Positions 32,703 through 42,029 of a DNA stretch of 64,000 bases are shown one piece after another; position 1 is the stretch's first letter, and each line of letters starts with the position of its first letter. The notes under the pieces are model-generated. The model did no database searches and was not told the origin of the DNA. It worked only from the letters and a program-made list of their open reading frames with translations. The DNA lies in contig CAYLNL010000002.1 in NCBI GenBank assembly GCA_964385175.1, positions 1 to 64,000 on the forward strand, written 5' to 3'. The stretch is from CAYLNL01 sp964385175. Its GTDB lineage: Bacteria; Bacteroidota; Bacteroidia; Flavobacteriales; Flavobacteriaceae. The position numbers and the translations under genes were made by a program.

Positions 32703-33353
32703 ATGGAAGCGATACCCCGGAGCCTGCCGGCGCACTTCACAGAAACAATTTTATTTTTCGGTTGCTTGTTTTTAATAGCAGCTTCGCGGGTTGTTAGCCC
32801 CACTAAGTTTCAACAATTCCTGTCTGTCTTCTTCTCCAATAAATATATTAACTGGTATGGAAAAGAACTTTCCGCCCCATACAAAGCGTTTCATATTCTC
32901 TTATTTTTTGTACAATTAATTTCATTTGGCTTGTTCCTAAAAATAGGAAGCACTTATTTTTCTCTTCACACAGAGGTAAATGAGATTATGTTCATTGGGT
33001 TGCTAACGGTTGCTGTTTTGATAAAGTTTTTACTGGCGATGCTGGTGGCTCATGTGTTCAACCTGCAAAAACTCATACACTACTATCTTTTTTGTAAATA
33101 TAGCTACCGGAATTTTATAGCGGTAGCGCTTCTTCCTTTTACGGCTCTGCTGCTCTATAGCCCTCTTTATAAACCTACCGTATTGTATAGCGCACTTATT
33201 TTTTCTGGAACATTATATCTTTCATCGTGGGCGCTTATTTTAAAAAACTACCGGGAGGTGCTATTTACGAAATCGTTTTATTTTATTTTGTATTTTTGCA
33301 CTCTGGAAATAGCCCCTTACCTCTTGGCATTGCATTGGTTGCTGAAGGGATAG
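32703..33353 (+). CDS. DUF4271 integral membrane protein
   Basis: A 216-residue protein with about six membrane helices. It matches the DUF4271 family of Bacteroidota, which is commonly found beside hemD. The segment KFLLAMLVAHVFNLQKLIHYYLFCKYSYRN is characteristic. Function unknown; the link to hemD suggests a possible but unproven connection with haem synthesis. I chose the ATG at 32703 over an upstream TTG at 32688 because the -7 box ends at 32684. hemD begins 22 bp downstream. Confidence 0.8.
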   Translation: MEAIPRSLPAHFTETILFFGCLFLIAASRVVSPTKFQQFLSVFFSNKYINWYGKELSAPYKAFHILLFFVQLISFGLFLKIGSTYFSLHTEVNEIMFIGLLTVAVLIKFLLAMLVAHVFNLQKLIHYYLFCKYSYRNFIAVALLPFTALLLYSPLYKPTVLYSALIFSGTLYLSSWALILKNYREVLFTKSFYFILYFCTLEIAPYLLALHWLLKG

Positions 33354-33375
33354 AAGGGTTAAACCATCGCTGTAT

Positions 33376-34125
33376 ATGAAAGTGAAAACCATCCTGGTTT
33401 CTCAGCCCGAACCAAAAGGAGACCATTCCCCTTATTTATCTATCATAGAAAAACAAAAGGTAAAGATTGATTTTCGTTCATTTATTCATGTGGAAGGAGT
33501 CGCTGCCAAAGATTTCAGGCAGCAAAAGGTTGATTTGAATACAATTACTGCCATTATTTTTACCAGTAGAAATTCTATAGACCATTTCTTCAGGATGGCC
33601 GAGGAGACAAGATTTAAGGTAACAGATGCCATGAAGTATTTTTGCCAGTCGGAGGCGGTGGCATTTTACCTCCAGAAATATGTGGTGTACAGGAAACGGA
33701 AAATATATGTGGGTAAGCGTTCTTTCCAGGATTTATATCCGCTGATACGCCGGTATAAGGAGGAGAAATTTTTACTTCCCTCATCAGATGTCCTGAAACC
33801 TGAGATACCAGAACTTTTAAATAGCTTAAAGGTGAATTGGAAGCGGGCTATTTTGTACAAAACGGTAACCAGTACCTTATCTGATTTAAAAGATGTGCAG
33901 TATGATATGCTGGTGTTTTTCAGCCCAGCTGGAATAGAATCATTGTTTAAAAATTTCCCTAATTTTAAACAGAACAATACTAAAATAGGGGTTTTTGGTA
34001 ATAGTACCATTGAGGCTGCCAAAGCCGCCGGCTTGCGGGTAGATTTGGCTGCACCTGCCTCGGAAACGCTTTCTATGACGATAGCATTGGAAAAATATAT
34101 TACAGAAATCAACAAAAGCAAATAG
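33376..34125 (+). CDS. hemD: Uroporphyrinogen-III synthase
   Basis: A 249-residue HemD-family protein, which closes and inverts ring D of hydroxymethylbilane in haem synthesis. The N-terminal lobe begins KTILVSQPEP and has TAIIFTSRNSIDHFF; the C-terminal lobe has YDMLVFFSPAGIESLFKNFP and IGVFGNSTIEAAKAAGLRVDLAAPASETLSM. The sequence is the divergent flavobacterial form with low similarity to E. coli HemD. It lies downstream of DUF4271 in the same transcript and ends 3 bp from the convergent pckA. Confidence 0.87.
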   Translation: MKVKTILVSQPEPKGDHSPYLSIIEKQKVKIDFRSFIHVEGVAAKDFRQQKVDLNTITAIIFTSRNSIDHFFRMAEETRFKVTDAMKYFCQSEAVAFYLQKYVVYRKRKIYVGKRSFQDLYPLIRRYKEEKFLLPSSDVLKPEIPELLNSLKVNWKRAILYKTVTSTLSDLKDVQYDMLVFFSPAGIESLFKNFPNFKQNNTKIGVFGNSTIEAAKAAGLRVDLAAPASETLSMTIALEKYITEINKSK

Positions 34126-34128
34126 CCG

Positions 34129-35721
34129 TTAAACAGGGCCACCTGCCAAAAGTTCTCGGGCGACTTCTTCGAATTTTTCAAAATTTTTCTTGAAAGCGGC
34201 GGCTACCTGGATGGCTTTAGTATCATAGGCCGTTCCATCTTTCCATGTATTTCGGGGCTGTAATAGGTCTGAAGGAACGCCGGGGCATTCATTAGGAATG
34301 GCAATTCTAAAAATGGGATGCCGTGTATAGGAAACCTCTTGCAAGCTATTCTCCAAAGCTGCATGAATCATGGTGCGAGTATAAGCCAGTTTCATTCGCT
34401 GACCTATTCCATAAGGGCCTCCTGTCCAGCCTGTGTTTATGAGCCATACCTGTACGCCGGTGTCGCGCATTTTTTGGCGCAACATATCAGCATAGTGAAA
34501 GGGGTGGAGCGGCATAAAGGGGGCGCCAAAACAGGCTGAAAAAATAGGAGCAGGTTCCTTAACTCCTGCCTCTGTGCCGGCTACTTTGGCAGTATAACCC
34601 GAAATAAAATGGTAGGCAGCCTGTTCCGGGGTAAGTTTAGCAATGGGAGGTAATACCCCAAAAGCATCTGCTGTTAGAAAAAAGATATGGGTGGGCTTTT
34701 TCCCGATGGAAGGAACCTGGATATTATGAATATGATTAATAGGGTAGCTAACGCGGGTGTTTTCTGTGAGGGAGGTATCTGCAAAATCTACTTCCCCGTT
34801 GTCTTTTAGCGCCACGTTCTCTAAGAGCGCCCCGCTATGAATAGCGCGGTAAATATCGGGCTCGGTTTCTTCTGAAAGGTTTATTACTTTAGCATAACAT
34901 CCGCCCTCAAAATTGAAAACAGTATTTTCATTCGTCCACCCATGTTCATCATCGCCAATGAGCTTTCGTTGCGGGTCTGCAGAGAGAGTTGTTTTGCCAG
35001 TGCCAGACAAGCCGAAGAAGATGGCAGTTTCTCCATTTTCGCCTACATTAGCGCTACAGTGCATGGACAGGGTATTTTTATAGAGTGGCAATAAGAAATT
35101 TAAAGCAGAAAAGATGCCTTTTTTTATTTCGCCAGTATAGCCTGTACCTCCTATTAAAATAGTTTTCCTGGAAAAGTTAAGAATAGCAAAATTGTGCTGG
35201 CGCGTTCCATCAATTTCAGCATTAGCCTTGAAGCCGGGTGCATTGATAACTACCCATTCAGGTGTAAGATGAGCCAATTCTTCCTCAGAAGGCCTTAAAA
35301 ACATATTATACACAAATAAATTGCTCCAGGGAAACTCATTAATAACGCGTATATTCATGCGATAGCGCGTATCTGCACATGCGTAACAGTCTCTTACATA
35401 CAATTCTTTTCCAGAAAGATACTCCGCCATTTTATCATAGAGACGGTCAAAGGAGGCTGAGTCAAAAGGAATATTAATATCGCCCCACCAAATAGCGTCT
35501 TTAGTACTATCATCTTTCACAATAAACCTATCTTTGGGAGAACGTCCTGTAAACTCGCCCGTATTCACTGCTAAAGCACCATTGGAGGCTTGTTTTCCCA
35601 TGTTTTTTTGCAGGGTAATGCGATGCAGTGTTTCCGGTGGCAACTGGTAATTAAGCAAGGCGTTTTTTATACCATATCCTTCCAGAGAGATTGTTCTCGC
35701 AGATGCTGTGTGATGAGCCAT
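34129..35721 (-). CDS. pckA: Phosphoenolpyruvate carboxykinase (ATP)
   Basis: A 530-residue cytoplasmic enzyme that converts oxaloacetate and ATP to phosphoenolpyruvate, the first committed step of gluconeogenesis. Seen in the sequence: GRSPKDRFIV, the kinase-1a P-loop GLSGTGKTT, kinase-2 LIGDDEHGW with metal-binding acidic residues, NFEGGCYAK and the adenine-binding region NTGWTGGPYGIGQRM. Length is normal. A TATCTTTG box lies 30 bp upstream. It has no room for a terminator before hemD. Confidence 0.96.
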   Translation of the reverse strand: MAHHTASARTISLEGYGIKNALLNYQLPPETLHRITLQKNMGKQASNGALAVNTGEFTGRSPKDRFIVKDDSTKDAIWWGDINIPFDSASFDRLYDKMAEYLSGKELYVRDCYACADTRYRMNIRVINEFPWSNLFVYNMFLRPSEEELAHLTPEWVVINAPGFKANAEIDGTRQHNFAILNFSRKTILIGGTGYTGEIKKGIFSALNFLLPLYKNTLSMHCSANVGENGETAIFFGLSGTGKTTLSADPQRKLIGDDEHGWTNENTVFNFEGGCYAKVINLSEETEPDIYRAIHSGALLENVALKDNGEVDFADTSLTENTRVSYPINHIHNIQVPSIGKKPTHIFFLTADAFGVLPPIAKLTPEQAAYHFISGYTAKVAGTEAGVKEPAPIFSACFGAPFMPLHPFHYADMLRQKMRDTGVQVWLINTGWTGGPYGIGQRMKLAYTRTMIHAALENSLQEVSYTRHPIFRIAIPNECPGVPSDLLQPRNTWKDGTAYDTKAIQVAAAFKKNFEKFEEVARELLAGGPV

Positions 35722-35751
35722 AGACAGGTGATTTTTTACAGGATGATGTTA

Positions 35752-35759
35752 CAAAGATA
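35752..35759 (-). promoter_or_regulatory. -7 box for pckA
   Basis: Minus-strand TATCTTTG matches TAnnTTTG, 30 bp upstream of the pckA ATG. Confidence 0.65.
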
Positions 35760-35832
35760 TAGATTTTAACAGAATATTCCTGTATAAAGGATACGTGAAA
35801 ATAATTGGGAGGAGATGAAATTCTAACCCAAT

Positions 35833-36834
35833 TTATTTAGATGACAACACCTCTTTTATCTTATGTTCTAACTCCTCGGCTAATTCAGGATTATCTTCCA
35901 GGAGTATTTTCACGGCATCTCTTCCCTGTCCCAGTTTCGTGTCGCCATAACTAAACCACGAACCACTTTTTTTAATGATTTCATACTCAGCCCCTAAATC
36001 TATAATTTCTCCTATTTTAGAAATCCCTTCTCCATAAACAATATCAAATTCTGCCGTTTTAAACGGAGGAGCTACCTTGTTTTTTACCACCTTAACACGG
36101 GTTCTATTGCCAGTGGCTTCTCCATCAGTTCCTTTTATCTGGGTAGTGCGCCGAATATCTAATCGCACGGAAGCATAAAATTTAAGCGCATTTCCCCCGG
36201 TAGTAGTTTCAGGGTTTCCAAACATAACGCCTATTTTTTCACGCAGTTGGTTAATAAATATCACGGTGCATTTTGTTTTGCTAATGGTGGCGGTGAGCTT
36301 CCGCAATGCCTGAGACATAAGGCGAGCCTGCAAGCCCATTTTAGAATCTCCCATTTCACCTTCAATTTCGCTTTTAGGCGTAAGCGCAGCGACGGAATCT
36401 ATAATAATAATATCAATAGCCCCCGAGCGAATTAAATTATCCGTAATTTCTAGCGCCTGCTCTCCATAATCGGGTTGAGAAACAATAAGATTATCTATAT
36501 CTACTCCCAATTTCTGCGCATAGAAACGATCAAACGCATGTTCAGCGTCAATAAAAGCAGCTATACCACCCGCTTTCTGGGCTTCTGCGATAGCATGCAA
36601 ACTCAGCGTAGTTTTCCCGGAAGATTCAGGGCCAAAAATTTCCACAACCCTTCCCCTGGGATATCCACCCACTCCCAGGGCTATATCCAGGCTAACAGAG
36701 CCAGAAGAAATAGTTTCAATATTTTCAGCAGCGCTATCACCCATCATCATCACGGCGCCTTTGCCATAGGTTTTATCTAATTTATCCAGTGTAAGTTTTA
36801 GCGCCTTAAGTTTAGCGTCTTTTTCAGTGCTCAT
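35833..36834 (-). CDS. recA: Recombinase RecA
   Basis: A 333-residue recombinase that forms filaments on single-stranded DNA, drives strand exchange and stimulates LexA-type cleavage. Walker A GPESSGKTT is at 68-76, followed by FIDAEHAFD, LIVSQPDYGEQALEI, IIIDSVAALTPKSEIEGEMGD and the L2 loop region NQLREKIGVMFGNPETTTGG. The ATG at 36834 (MSTEKDAKLKALK) is preferred: the in-frame extension to 36942 adds 36 residues with no family similarity. No SOS-box-like sequence was recognised. Confidence 0.97.
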   Translation of the reverse strand: MSTEKDAKLKALKLTLDKLDKTYGKGAVMMMGDSAAENIETISSGSVSLDIALGVGGYPRGRVVEIFGPESSGKTTLSLHAIAEAQKAGGIAAFIDAEHAFDRFYAQKLGVDIDNLIVSQPDYGEQALEITDNLIRSGAIDIIIIDSVAALTPKSEIEGEMGDSKMGLQARLMSQALRKLTATISKTKCTVIFINQLREKIGVMFGNPETTTGGNALKFYASVRLDIRRTTQIKGTDGEATGNRTRVKVVKNKVAPPFKTAEFDIVYGEGISKIGEIIDLGAEYEIIKKSGSWFSYGDTKLGQGRDAVKILLEDNPELAEELEHKIKEVLSSK

Positions 36835-36979
36835 GGTTGTATTATATTTGAAGGCGCTAAAATACAACTTCTTTCCAAGCCCGCAATTACATTGTATTTG
36901 CTTTTTATACCTCAATTGGTAACCTTTCTTTTCCATCAACATAAATCCATCATTAGTGCCAAAACCCGCTTAAAAGTGG

Positions 36980-36987
36980 TATCTTTG
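36980..36987 (+). promoter_or_regulatory. -7 box for the trhO-ricT-gldH-PBP1A operon
   Basis: TATCTTTG matches TAnnTTTG, 36 bp before the trhO ATG. No other such box is seen before the next genes, which are closely spaced. Confidence 0.6.
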
Positions 36988-37023
36988 TAAAAATATTTTT
37001 CAACCCGTAAACGTTGGTATAGC

Positions 37024-38064
37024 ATGCAACTGTACAACAAGCTGAGCGCTCAAGAGCGGGCGGCACTTATAGAAAAAGCCCAAAAAAGGCGTATTACGCT
37101 TTCCTTTTACAAATACGCCCGCATAGGCAACCCGCAGCTTTTTAGAAATCACCTCTTCATTGCCTGGGATGAACTAGATGTTTTAGGTAGAATTTATGTT
37201 GCCTCCGAAGGCATAAACGCCCAGCTATCTGTTCCCGCCGAAAATTTTAATGCTTTAAAAGCCCACTTAGATAGTATTTCTTTCTTAGAAAATGCCCGTT
37301 TGAATGTGGCTATAGAACAAGATAATTTTTCGTTTTTAAAGTTAAAGATAAAAGTACGCGCTAAAATTTTAGCAGATGGGTTGAATGATGACTCATTTGA
37401 TGTTACCAATGCCGGGACACATGTAAATGCCGCCTCCTTTAATAGTCTTATTGAACAACCCAACGCTGTTTTAGTAGATATGCGCAACCATTATGAAAGT
37501 GAAATAGGACATTTTAAAAACGCCCTTACACCCGATGTAGATACTTTTCGGGAATCGTTGCCGCTTATTGAGGAGCAATTGAAAAAAGACTATCCGCAAG
37601 ATGCACCCCTGGTAATGTATTGCACAGGAGGCATTCGCTGCGAAAAAGCAAGCGCCTATTTTAAACACAAAGGATTTAAAAACGTATATCAATTAGAAGG
37701 AGGTATTATTAACTATGTGCGCCAGGTAACAGAAGAAGGGTTAGAAAATAAATTTATCGGGAAGAATTTTGTCTTTGATGAGCGGCGCGCAGAGCGTATT
37801 TCAGATGATATTATCGCCCGTTGCCACCAATGCGGAACGCCTTGCGATACACATGCAAACTGCGCTAACGAAGCCTGCAATTTACTGTTTATTCAATGCC
37901 CGTCATGCGCCGAAAAAATGAACCACTGTTGCTCTGTTGGATGTATGGAGATTGCAGCGTTGCCCTACCAGGACCAGAAAGCACTCCGAAAAGGAGCGTA
38001 TAAGAGCAATCTCATCTATAAAAAAGGGCGCTCGCAAGTATTGTTATATAAAAAAACACCCTAA
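37024..38064 (+). CDS. trhO: tRNA uridine(34) hydroxylase TrhO (rhodanese family)
   Basis: A 346-residue protein that hydroxylates uridine 34 of tRNAs. It has an N-terminal alpha/beta domain (LSFYKYARIGNPQLFRNHLF, then GRIYVASEGINAQLSVP), a rhodanese domain with the catalytic Cys in MYCTGGIRCEKAS, and a C-terminal Cys-rich region (CHQCGTPCDTH ... CPSCAEKMNHCCSVGC) likely to bind zinc. Length and order are normal. First gene of a tightly packed operon; ricT begins 9 bp after its stop. Confidence 0.94.
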   Translation: MQLYNKLSAQERAALIEKAQKRRITLSFYKYARIGNPQLFRNHLFIAWDELDVLGRIYVASEGINAQLSVPAENFNALKAHLDSISFLENARLNVAIEQDNFSFLKLKIKVRAKILADGLNDDSFDVTNAGTHVNAASFNSLIEQPNAVLVDMRNHYESEIGHFKNALTPDVDTFRESLPLIEEQLKKDYPQDAPLVMYCTGGIRCEKASAYFKHKGFKNVYQLEGGIINYVRQVTEEGLENKFIGKNFVFDERRAERISDDIIARCHQCGTPCDTHANCANEACNLLFIQCPSCAEKMNHCCSVGCMEIAALPYQDQKALRKGAYKSNLIYKKGRSQVLLYKKTP

Positions 38065-38073
38065 AAGAACCCC

Positions 38074-39222
38074 ATGAGTTGTAATACCTGCACTTCTGCA
38101 AAAAATGGATTGCCAAAGGGTTGCCGAAACAATGGCGCTTGCGGTAATGATAGTTGCAACAAACTCACGGTTTTCGACTGGTTGTCTAATATGGCTTTGC
38201 CAAATGGGCAGGAAGTATTTGATTGTGTAGAGGTACGATTTAAAAATAGTCGCAAAGAATTTTTAAAAAATTCTCGTAATTTACCATTACAAATAGGAGA
38301 TGTAGTAGCCACAGAGGCAGCTGCCGGGCATGATGTGGGAACGGTTACGTTAACCGGAGAACTGGTGAAGGTGCAGATGAGAAAGAAAAAGATAGACTGG
38401 AAACACGTTAGTTTACCCAAAATATACCGTAAAGCATCTAAAAAGGATATTGATACCTGGGTGGAGGCGCGAAACCGTGAAGCCAAGTTGCAAAAACACG
38501 CCCGCGAACTGGCGATAGCTCTGAAGCTGGAGATGAAACTATCTGACGTGGAATTCCAAGGCGATGGCACAAAAGCTACTTTTTACTATACCGCCGAAGA
38601 CCGGGTAGATTTCCGCCAGCTTATTAAAGATATGGCGAAAGCCTTCCACGTAAAAATTGAAATGCGCCAGATAGGCTATCGCCAGGAAGCCTCTCGTTTA
38701 GGAGGTATTGGCTCTTGTGGGAGAGAGCTATGCTGCGCTACGTGGCTAACCGATTTCAGAACGGTGAATACCTCGGCAGCGCGCTACCAGCAACTCGCCA
38801 TAAACCCCCAGAAATTGGCGGGGCAGTGCGGTAAACTTAAATGCTGCTTAAACTACGAGTTAGACCTTTATTTAGAAGCTCTCCAGAAATTCCCGTCCAC
38901 CGAAGTTCTCTTAGATACCGAAAAAGGAACGGCTACCTGCCAGAAAACCGATATTTTTAGCGACTGGATGTGGTATGCTTATACCGATAATCCGGCGCAG
39001 TGGCACCGGCTAAACCTGAAAGATGTGCACCAGATTGTGAAACGTAACCAGGAGGGAAAAAAAGTGCCAAGCCTGGAAGAATTTGCATGGGAAGCTCCCG
39101 GCGAAGATAAAGAAATGGGTGTTAGTCTTAGCCAGGATAGTTTAACACGGTTCGATAAGCCCGATAAAAAACCATCTAAACGGAGGAAAAATAGAAAGAT
39201 GCGTAAAAAACCCACAACATAA
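38074..39222 (+). CDS. PSP1 domain protein (RicT/YaaT-like)
   Basis: A 382-residue cytoplasmic protein. The N-terminal part is Cys-rich; the PSP1 domain spans about residues 115-250 with IGYRQEASRLGGIGSCGRELCC and CGKLKCCLNYELDLY, cysteine-containing motifs characteristic of the family. In Bacillus, RicT (YaaT) acts in a complex with RicA and RicF that carries iron-sulfur clusters and affects RNA processing; its role in Bacteroidota is not established. Its stop is directly followed by the gldH ATG, so translation is coupled. The C-terminus is Lys/Arg-rich. Confidence 0.88.
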   Translation: MSCNTCTSAKNGLPKGCRNNGACGNDSCNKLTVFDWLSNMALPNGQEVFDCVEVRFKNSRKEFLKNSRNLPLQIGDVVATEAAAGHDVGTVTLTGELVKVQMRKKKIDWKHVSLPKIYRKASKKDIDTWVEARNREAKLQKHARELAIALKLEMKLSDVEFQGDGTKATFYYTAEDRVDFRQLIKDMAKAFHVKIEMRQIGYRQEASRLGGIGSCGRELCCATWLTDFRTVNTSAARYQQLAINPQKLAGQCGKLKCCLNYELDLYLEALQKFPSTEVLLDTEKGTATCQKTDIFSDWMWYAYTDNPAQWHRLNLKDVHQIVKRNQEGKKVPSLEEFAWEAPGEDKEMGVSLSQDSLTRFDKPDKKPSKRRKNRKMRKKPTT

Positions 39223-39705
39223 ATGTTTCGCCAAACCTGCTTTTTTTGTTTTCTTTTCCTGGTACTTTCATGCGATAAGAACATGATTTTTTCAGCAAAC
39301 AAAGCTATAGGCAATTCCTGGAAGAAAAATGAAAAAATAGAATTCCGTTTCTTAGCGCCCGACACGGTGGAACGCTATAATATCTTTATTACCCTCCGAA
39401 ACAACGAACATTATCCCTTTCGCAATCTCTTTTTAATAACTACCTTGCAATTCCCCAATGGAGAAACTGTAAAAGATACCTTGGAATATGCTATGGCGAA
39501 GCCTACCGGCGAGTGGCTGGGAAAAGGAATTACTTCCTTAAAGGAAAACAAACTCTGGTATAGAGAAAACCTATTATTTCCCATGGCAGGCGAATATCTC
39601 TTTTCGATAGAACATGCCATGCGAAAACGGGGCGAAACGCAAGGGATAGAGCAATTACCCGGGGTTACAGACATAGGGATTAAAATTGAAAAAAAGCATG
39701 AGTAA
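39223..39705 (+). CDS. gldH: Gliding motility lipoprotein GldH
   Basis: A 160-residue lipoprotein: the signal peptide ends LFLVLSC, with the Cys at about residue 18 as the lipidation site. The mature part (ISWKxN-like start, FITLRNNEHYPFRNLFLITTLQFPNGE and ISKVKENKLWYRENLLFP-type segments) matches GldH. GldH is needed for gliding and stable T9SS/Gld function in Flavobacterium and is often kept in non-gliding relatives. It begins on the base after the ricT stop and overlaps the PBP1A start by 8 bp. Confidence 0.9.
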   Translation: MFRQTCFFCFLFLVLSCDKNMIFSANKAIGNSWKKNEKIEFRFLAPDTVERYNIFITLRNNEHYPFRNLFLITTLQFPNGETVKDTLEYAMAKPTGEWLGKGITSLKENKLWYRENLLFPMAGEYLFSIEHAMRKRGETQGIEQLPGVTDIGIKIEKKHE

Positions 39706-42022
39706 AGTAGAAGCGGTTAAAGCCTTTTTCCAAAAAGTAAAGAAAGAACTACGAGAAGATTTGTATGTGCAACGGTTTTGGAAGTTATTCACCGGGGGAG
39801 TTTTGTTGGCGATACTACTATTCTTGTTAGTTTCCTGGGGGGTATTTGGCAAATTACCCTCCTTTGATGTTTTAGAAAACCCAAAAACCAACCTGGCTAC
39901 AGAAGTCATTTCTGCCGATGGCAAAACACTGGGAAAATACTACTTTAATGATAACCGAACCCCTGTTACCTATAACGACCTTCCTAAAAACCTGGTAAAT
40001 GCCCTGGTAGCAACAGAAGATGAGCGTTACTATAAACACTCGGGCGTTGATGGAAAAGGCACTCTCCGCGCCCTGGTATTTGTAGGAAGAAAAGGAGGCG
40101 CCAGCACTATTACCCAGCAATTAGCCAAACTGCTCTTCACAGAACGGGCTTCTTCTAACATATTCTCCAGGGGGCTTCAAAAAATGAAAGAATGGAACAT
40201 CGCCATACGCCTGGAAAAGCACTATACTAAAGAGGAAATTATTGCGATGTACTTTAATATATACGATTTTAACTATAATGCAGATGGCATTCGCTCGGCG
40301 TCACGTATTTATTTTGGAAAAGAACCTAAAGAACTCAAAACCGAAGAAGCCGCCATGCTGGTGGGCATGTTAAAAAACTCATCGCTCTATAATCCAATGC
40401 GCCGAAAAGAACTGGTAACCGCCAGGCGAAACACGGTTCTCAACCAAATGTATAAAAACAACTTTATTTCTCGTACAGAGCGAGATTCACTAAAAAAATT
40501 AGACCTGCAAATAAATTTTAACCCCGAATCGCATAACGAAGGCATTGCCACCTATTTCAGAACCTATCTCCAGGATTTTTTAAAAGACTGGATTGAGAAA
40601 AACCCTAAACCAGATGGCTCTAAGTATAATCTTTTTTTAGATGGGTTAAAAGTTTATACAACCATAGATTCCCGTATGCAAAAATATGCCGAAGATGCGG
40701 TTACTGAGCACATGAAACGACTTCAGGCAGAGTTTTTTGCTCAAAATACTCCCAAAAGAAACAAAACCGCTCCTTTTGTGGGCTTGAGCCAGAAAGAAAT
40801 AGAACAAAGCTATGAGCGGGCCATGAAACAATCAGAACGCTGGAGAAAGATGCGGGAAGCCGGATTCTCTGAAGCAGAAATCCGAACCTCTTTTAAAGAA
40901 CCTTCGGAAATGACCGTTTTCCATTGGTCGGGAGAAAAAGATACGGTTATGACCCCGATGGATTCTATTAAATACTACAAACATTTTTTGCGCGCCTCAC
41001 TCATGTCCATGGAACCGCAAACAGGCTTTGTAAAAACCTGGGTAGGAGGCATTAACCACAAACATTTCCAGTATGACCAGGTAAAACAAGGCGCCCGCCA
41101 GTCTGGTTCTACCTTTAAACCTTTTGTGTATGCTGCCGCTATAGATGAGTTGCATCTTTCGCCCTGCGATTCTATGCCAGATGTTATGTATTGTATAGAA
41201 GCCAATAAATATGGAAACCTGCGCCCCTGGTGCCCCCAGAACTCCGATGGAAAGTATAGCGGGCGAATGCGTACTCTAAAAGATGCCCTTGCCAACTCCA
41301 TCAACAGCATTACCGCCCAGCTTATAGACAAGGTGAGCCCTCAACCAGTTGTAAACCTCTCTAAACGAATGGGAATTACTTCCGACATTCCCGCAGCGCC
41401 TTCTATTGCCCTTGGCACTGCCGATATTTCGGTATATGAAATGGTAGCTGCATACAGCGTTTTTGCCAATGAGGGAGTATATGTAAAACCCATTGTGGTA
41501 ACTCGTATAGAAGATAAAAATGGTGCGGTGCTATATGAATATATTCCTGAAACTAAGGATGTTTTGAGCCGGGAGGTGGCTTATACCATGCTGAACCTCA
41601 TGCAGGGCGTTACCCAGTTTGGCTCGGGAGCGCGGCTACGGCATAGCGGGAATAAAAACGCCCCCGTTTATAAAGAAATTATTACCGGCTACCCCTACCA
41701 GTTTACAAATCCTATAGCCGGAAAAACAGGAACTACCCAGAACCAAAGCGATGGATGGTTTATAGGAATGGTGCCTAACCTGGTTACCGGCGTATGGGTG
41801 GGCGGCGAAGACCGCGCTATTCATTTTCGCTCACTGGCGTATGGCCAGGGTGCCAGCACTGCCCTGCCCGTCTGGGGATTGTATATGAAACGGTGTTATA
41901 AAAATCCTGCCCTGGAGGTCTCACAGGAAGATTTTAAAAAGCCAGAGCATATTACTATCTCCATGGATTGCAGCCGCTCTGCCGGCGATGAGGAAGAGCC
42001 GTTTGATGAGTTAGATTTTTAA
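39698..42022 (+). CDS. Class A penicillin-binding protein 1A
   Basis: A 774-residue bifunctional peptidoglycan synthase. After a cytoplasmic tail and one membrane helix (about residues 35-57) come the glycosyltransferase domain with ATEDERYYKHSGVD (catalytic Glu) and GGASTITQQLAK, then the transpeptidase domain with STFK (S471-K474), SIN (534-536) and KTG (676-678). All catalytic motifs are intact. The ATG at 39698 overlaps gldH by 8 bp (ATGAGTAA); an upstream TTG at 39686 is less likely. It acts in the periplasm on lipid II. Last gene of the operon. Confidence 0.95.
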   Translation: MSKVEAVKAFFQKVKKELREDLYVQRFWKLFTGGVLLAILLFLLVSWGVFGKLPSFDVLENPKTNLATEVISADGKTLGKYYFNDNRTPVTYNDLPKNLVNALVATEDERYYKHSGVDGKGTLRALVFVGRKGGASTITQQLAKLLFTERASSNIFSRGLQKMKEWNIAIRLEKHYTKEEIIAMYFNIYDFNYNADGIRSASRIYFGKEPKELKTEEAAMLVGMLKNSSLYNPMRRKELVTARRNTVLNQMYKNNFISRTERDSLKKLDLQINFNPESHNEGIATYFRTYLQDFLKDWIEKNPKPDGSKYNLFLDGLKVYTTIDSRMQKYAEDAVTEHMKRLQAEFFAQNTPKRNKTAPFVGLSQKEIEQSYERAMKQSERWRKMREAGFSEAEIRTSFKEPSEMTVFHWSGEKDTVMTPMDSIKYYKHFLRASLMSMEPQTGFVKTWVGGINHKHFQYDQVKQGARQSGSTFKPFVYAAAIDELHLSPCDSMPDVMYCIEANKYGNLRPWCPQNSDGKYSGRMRTLKDALANSINSITAQLIDKVSPQPVVNLSKRMGITSDIPAAPSIALGTADISVYEMVAAYSVFANEGVYVKPIVVTRIEDKNGAVLYEYIPETKDVLSREVAYTMLNLMQGVTQFGSGARLRHSGNKNAPVYKEIITGYPYQFTNPIAGKTGTTQNQSDGWFIGMVPNLVTGVWVGGEDRAIHFRSLAYGQGASTALPVWGLYMKRCYKNPALEVSQEDFKKPEHITISMDCSRSAGDEEEPFDELDF

Positions 42023-42029
42023 GCCCTCC

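Noticed and set aside
37791..37962. Cys-rich C-terminus of TrhO as a separate zinc-finger gene
   Set aside because: It is continuous with the rhodanese protein and present in full-length family members.
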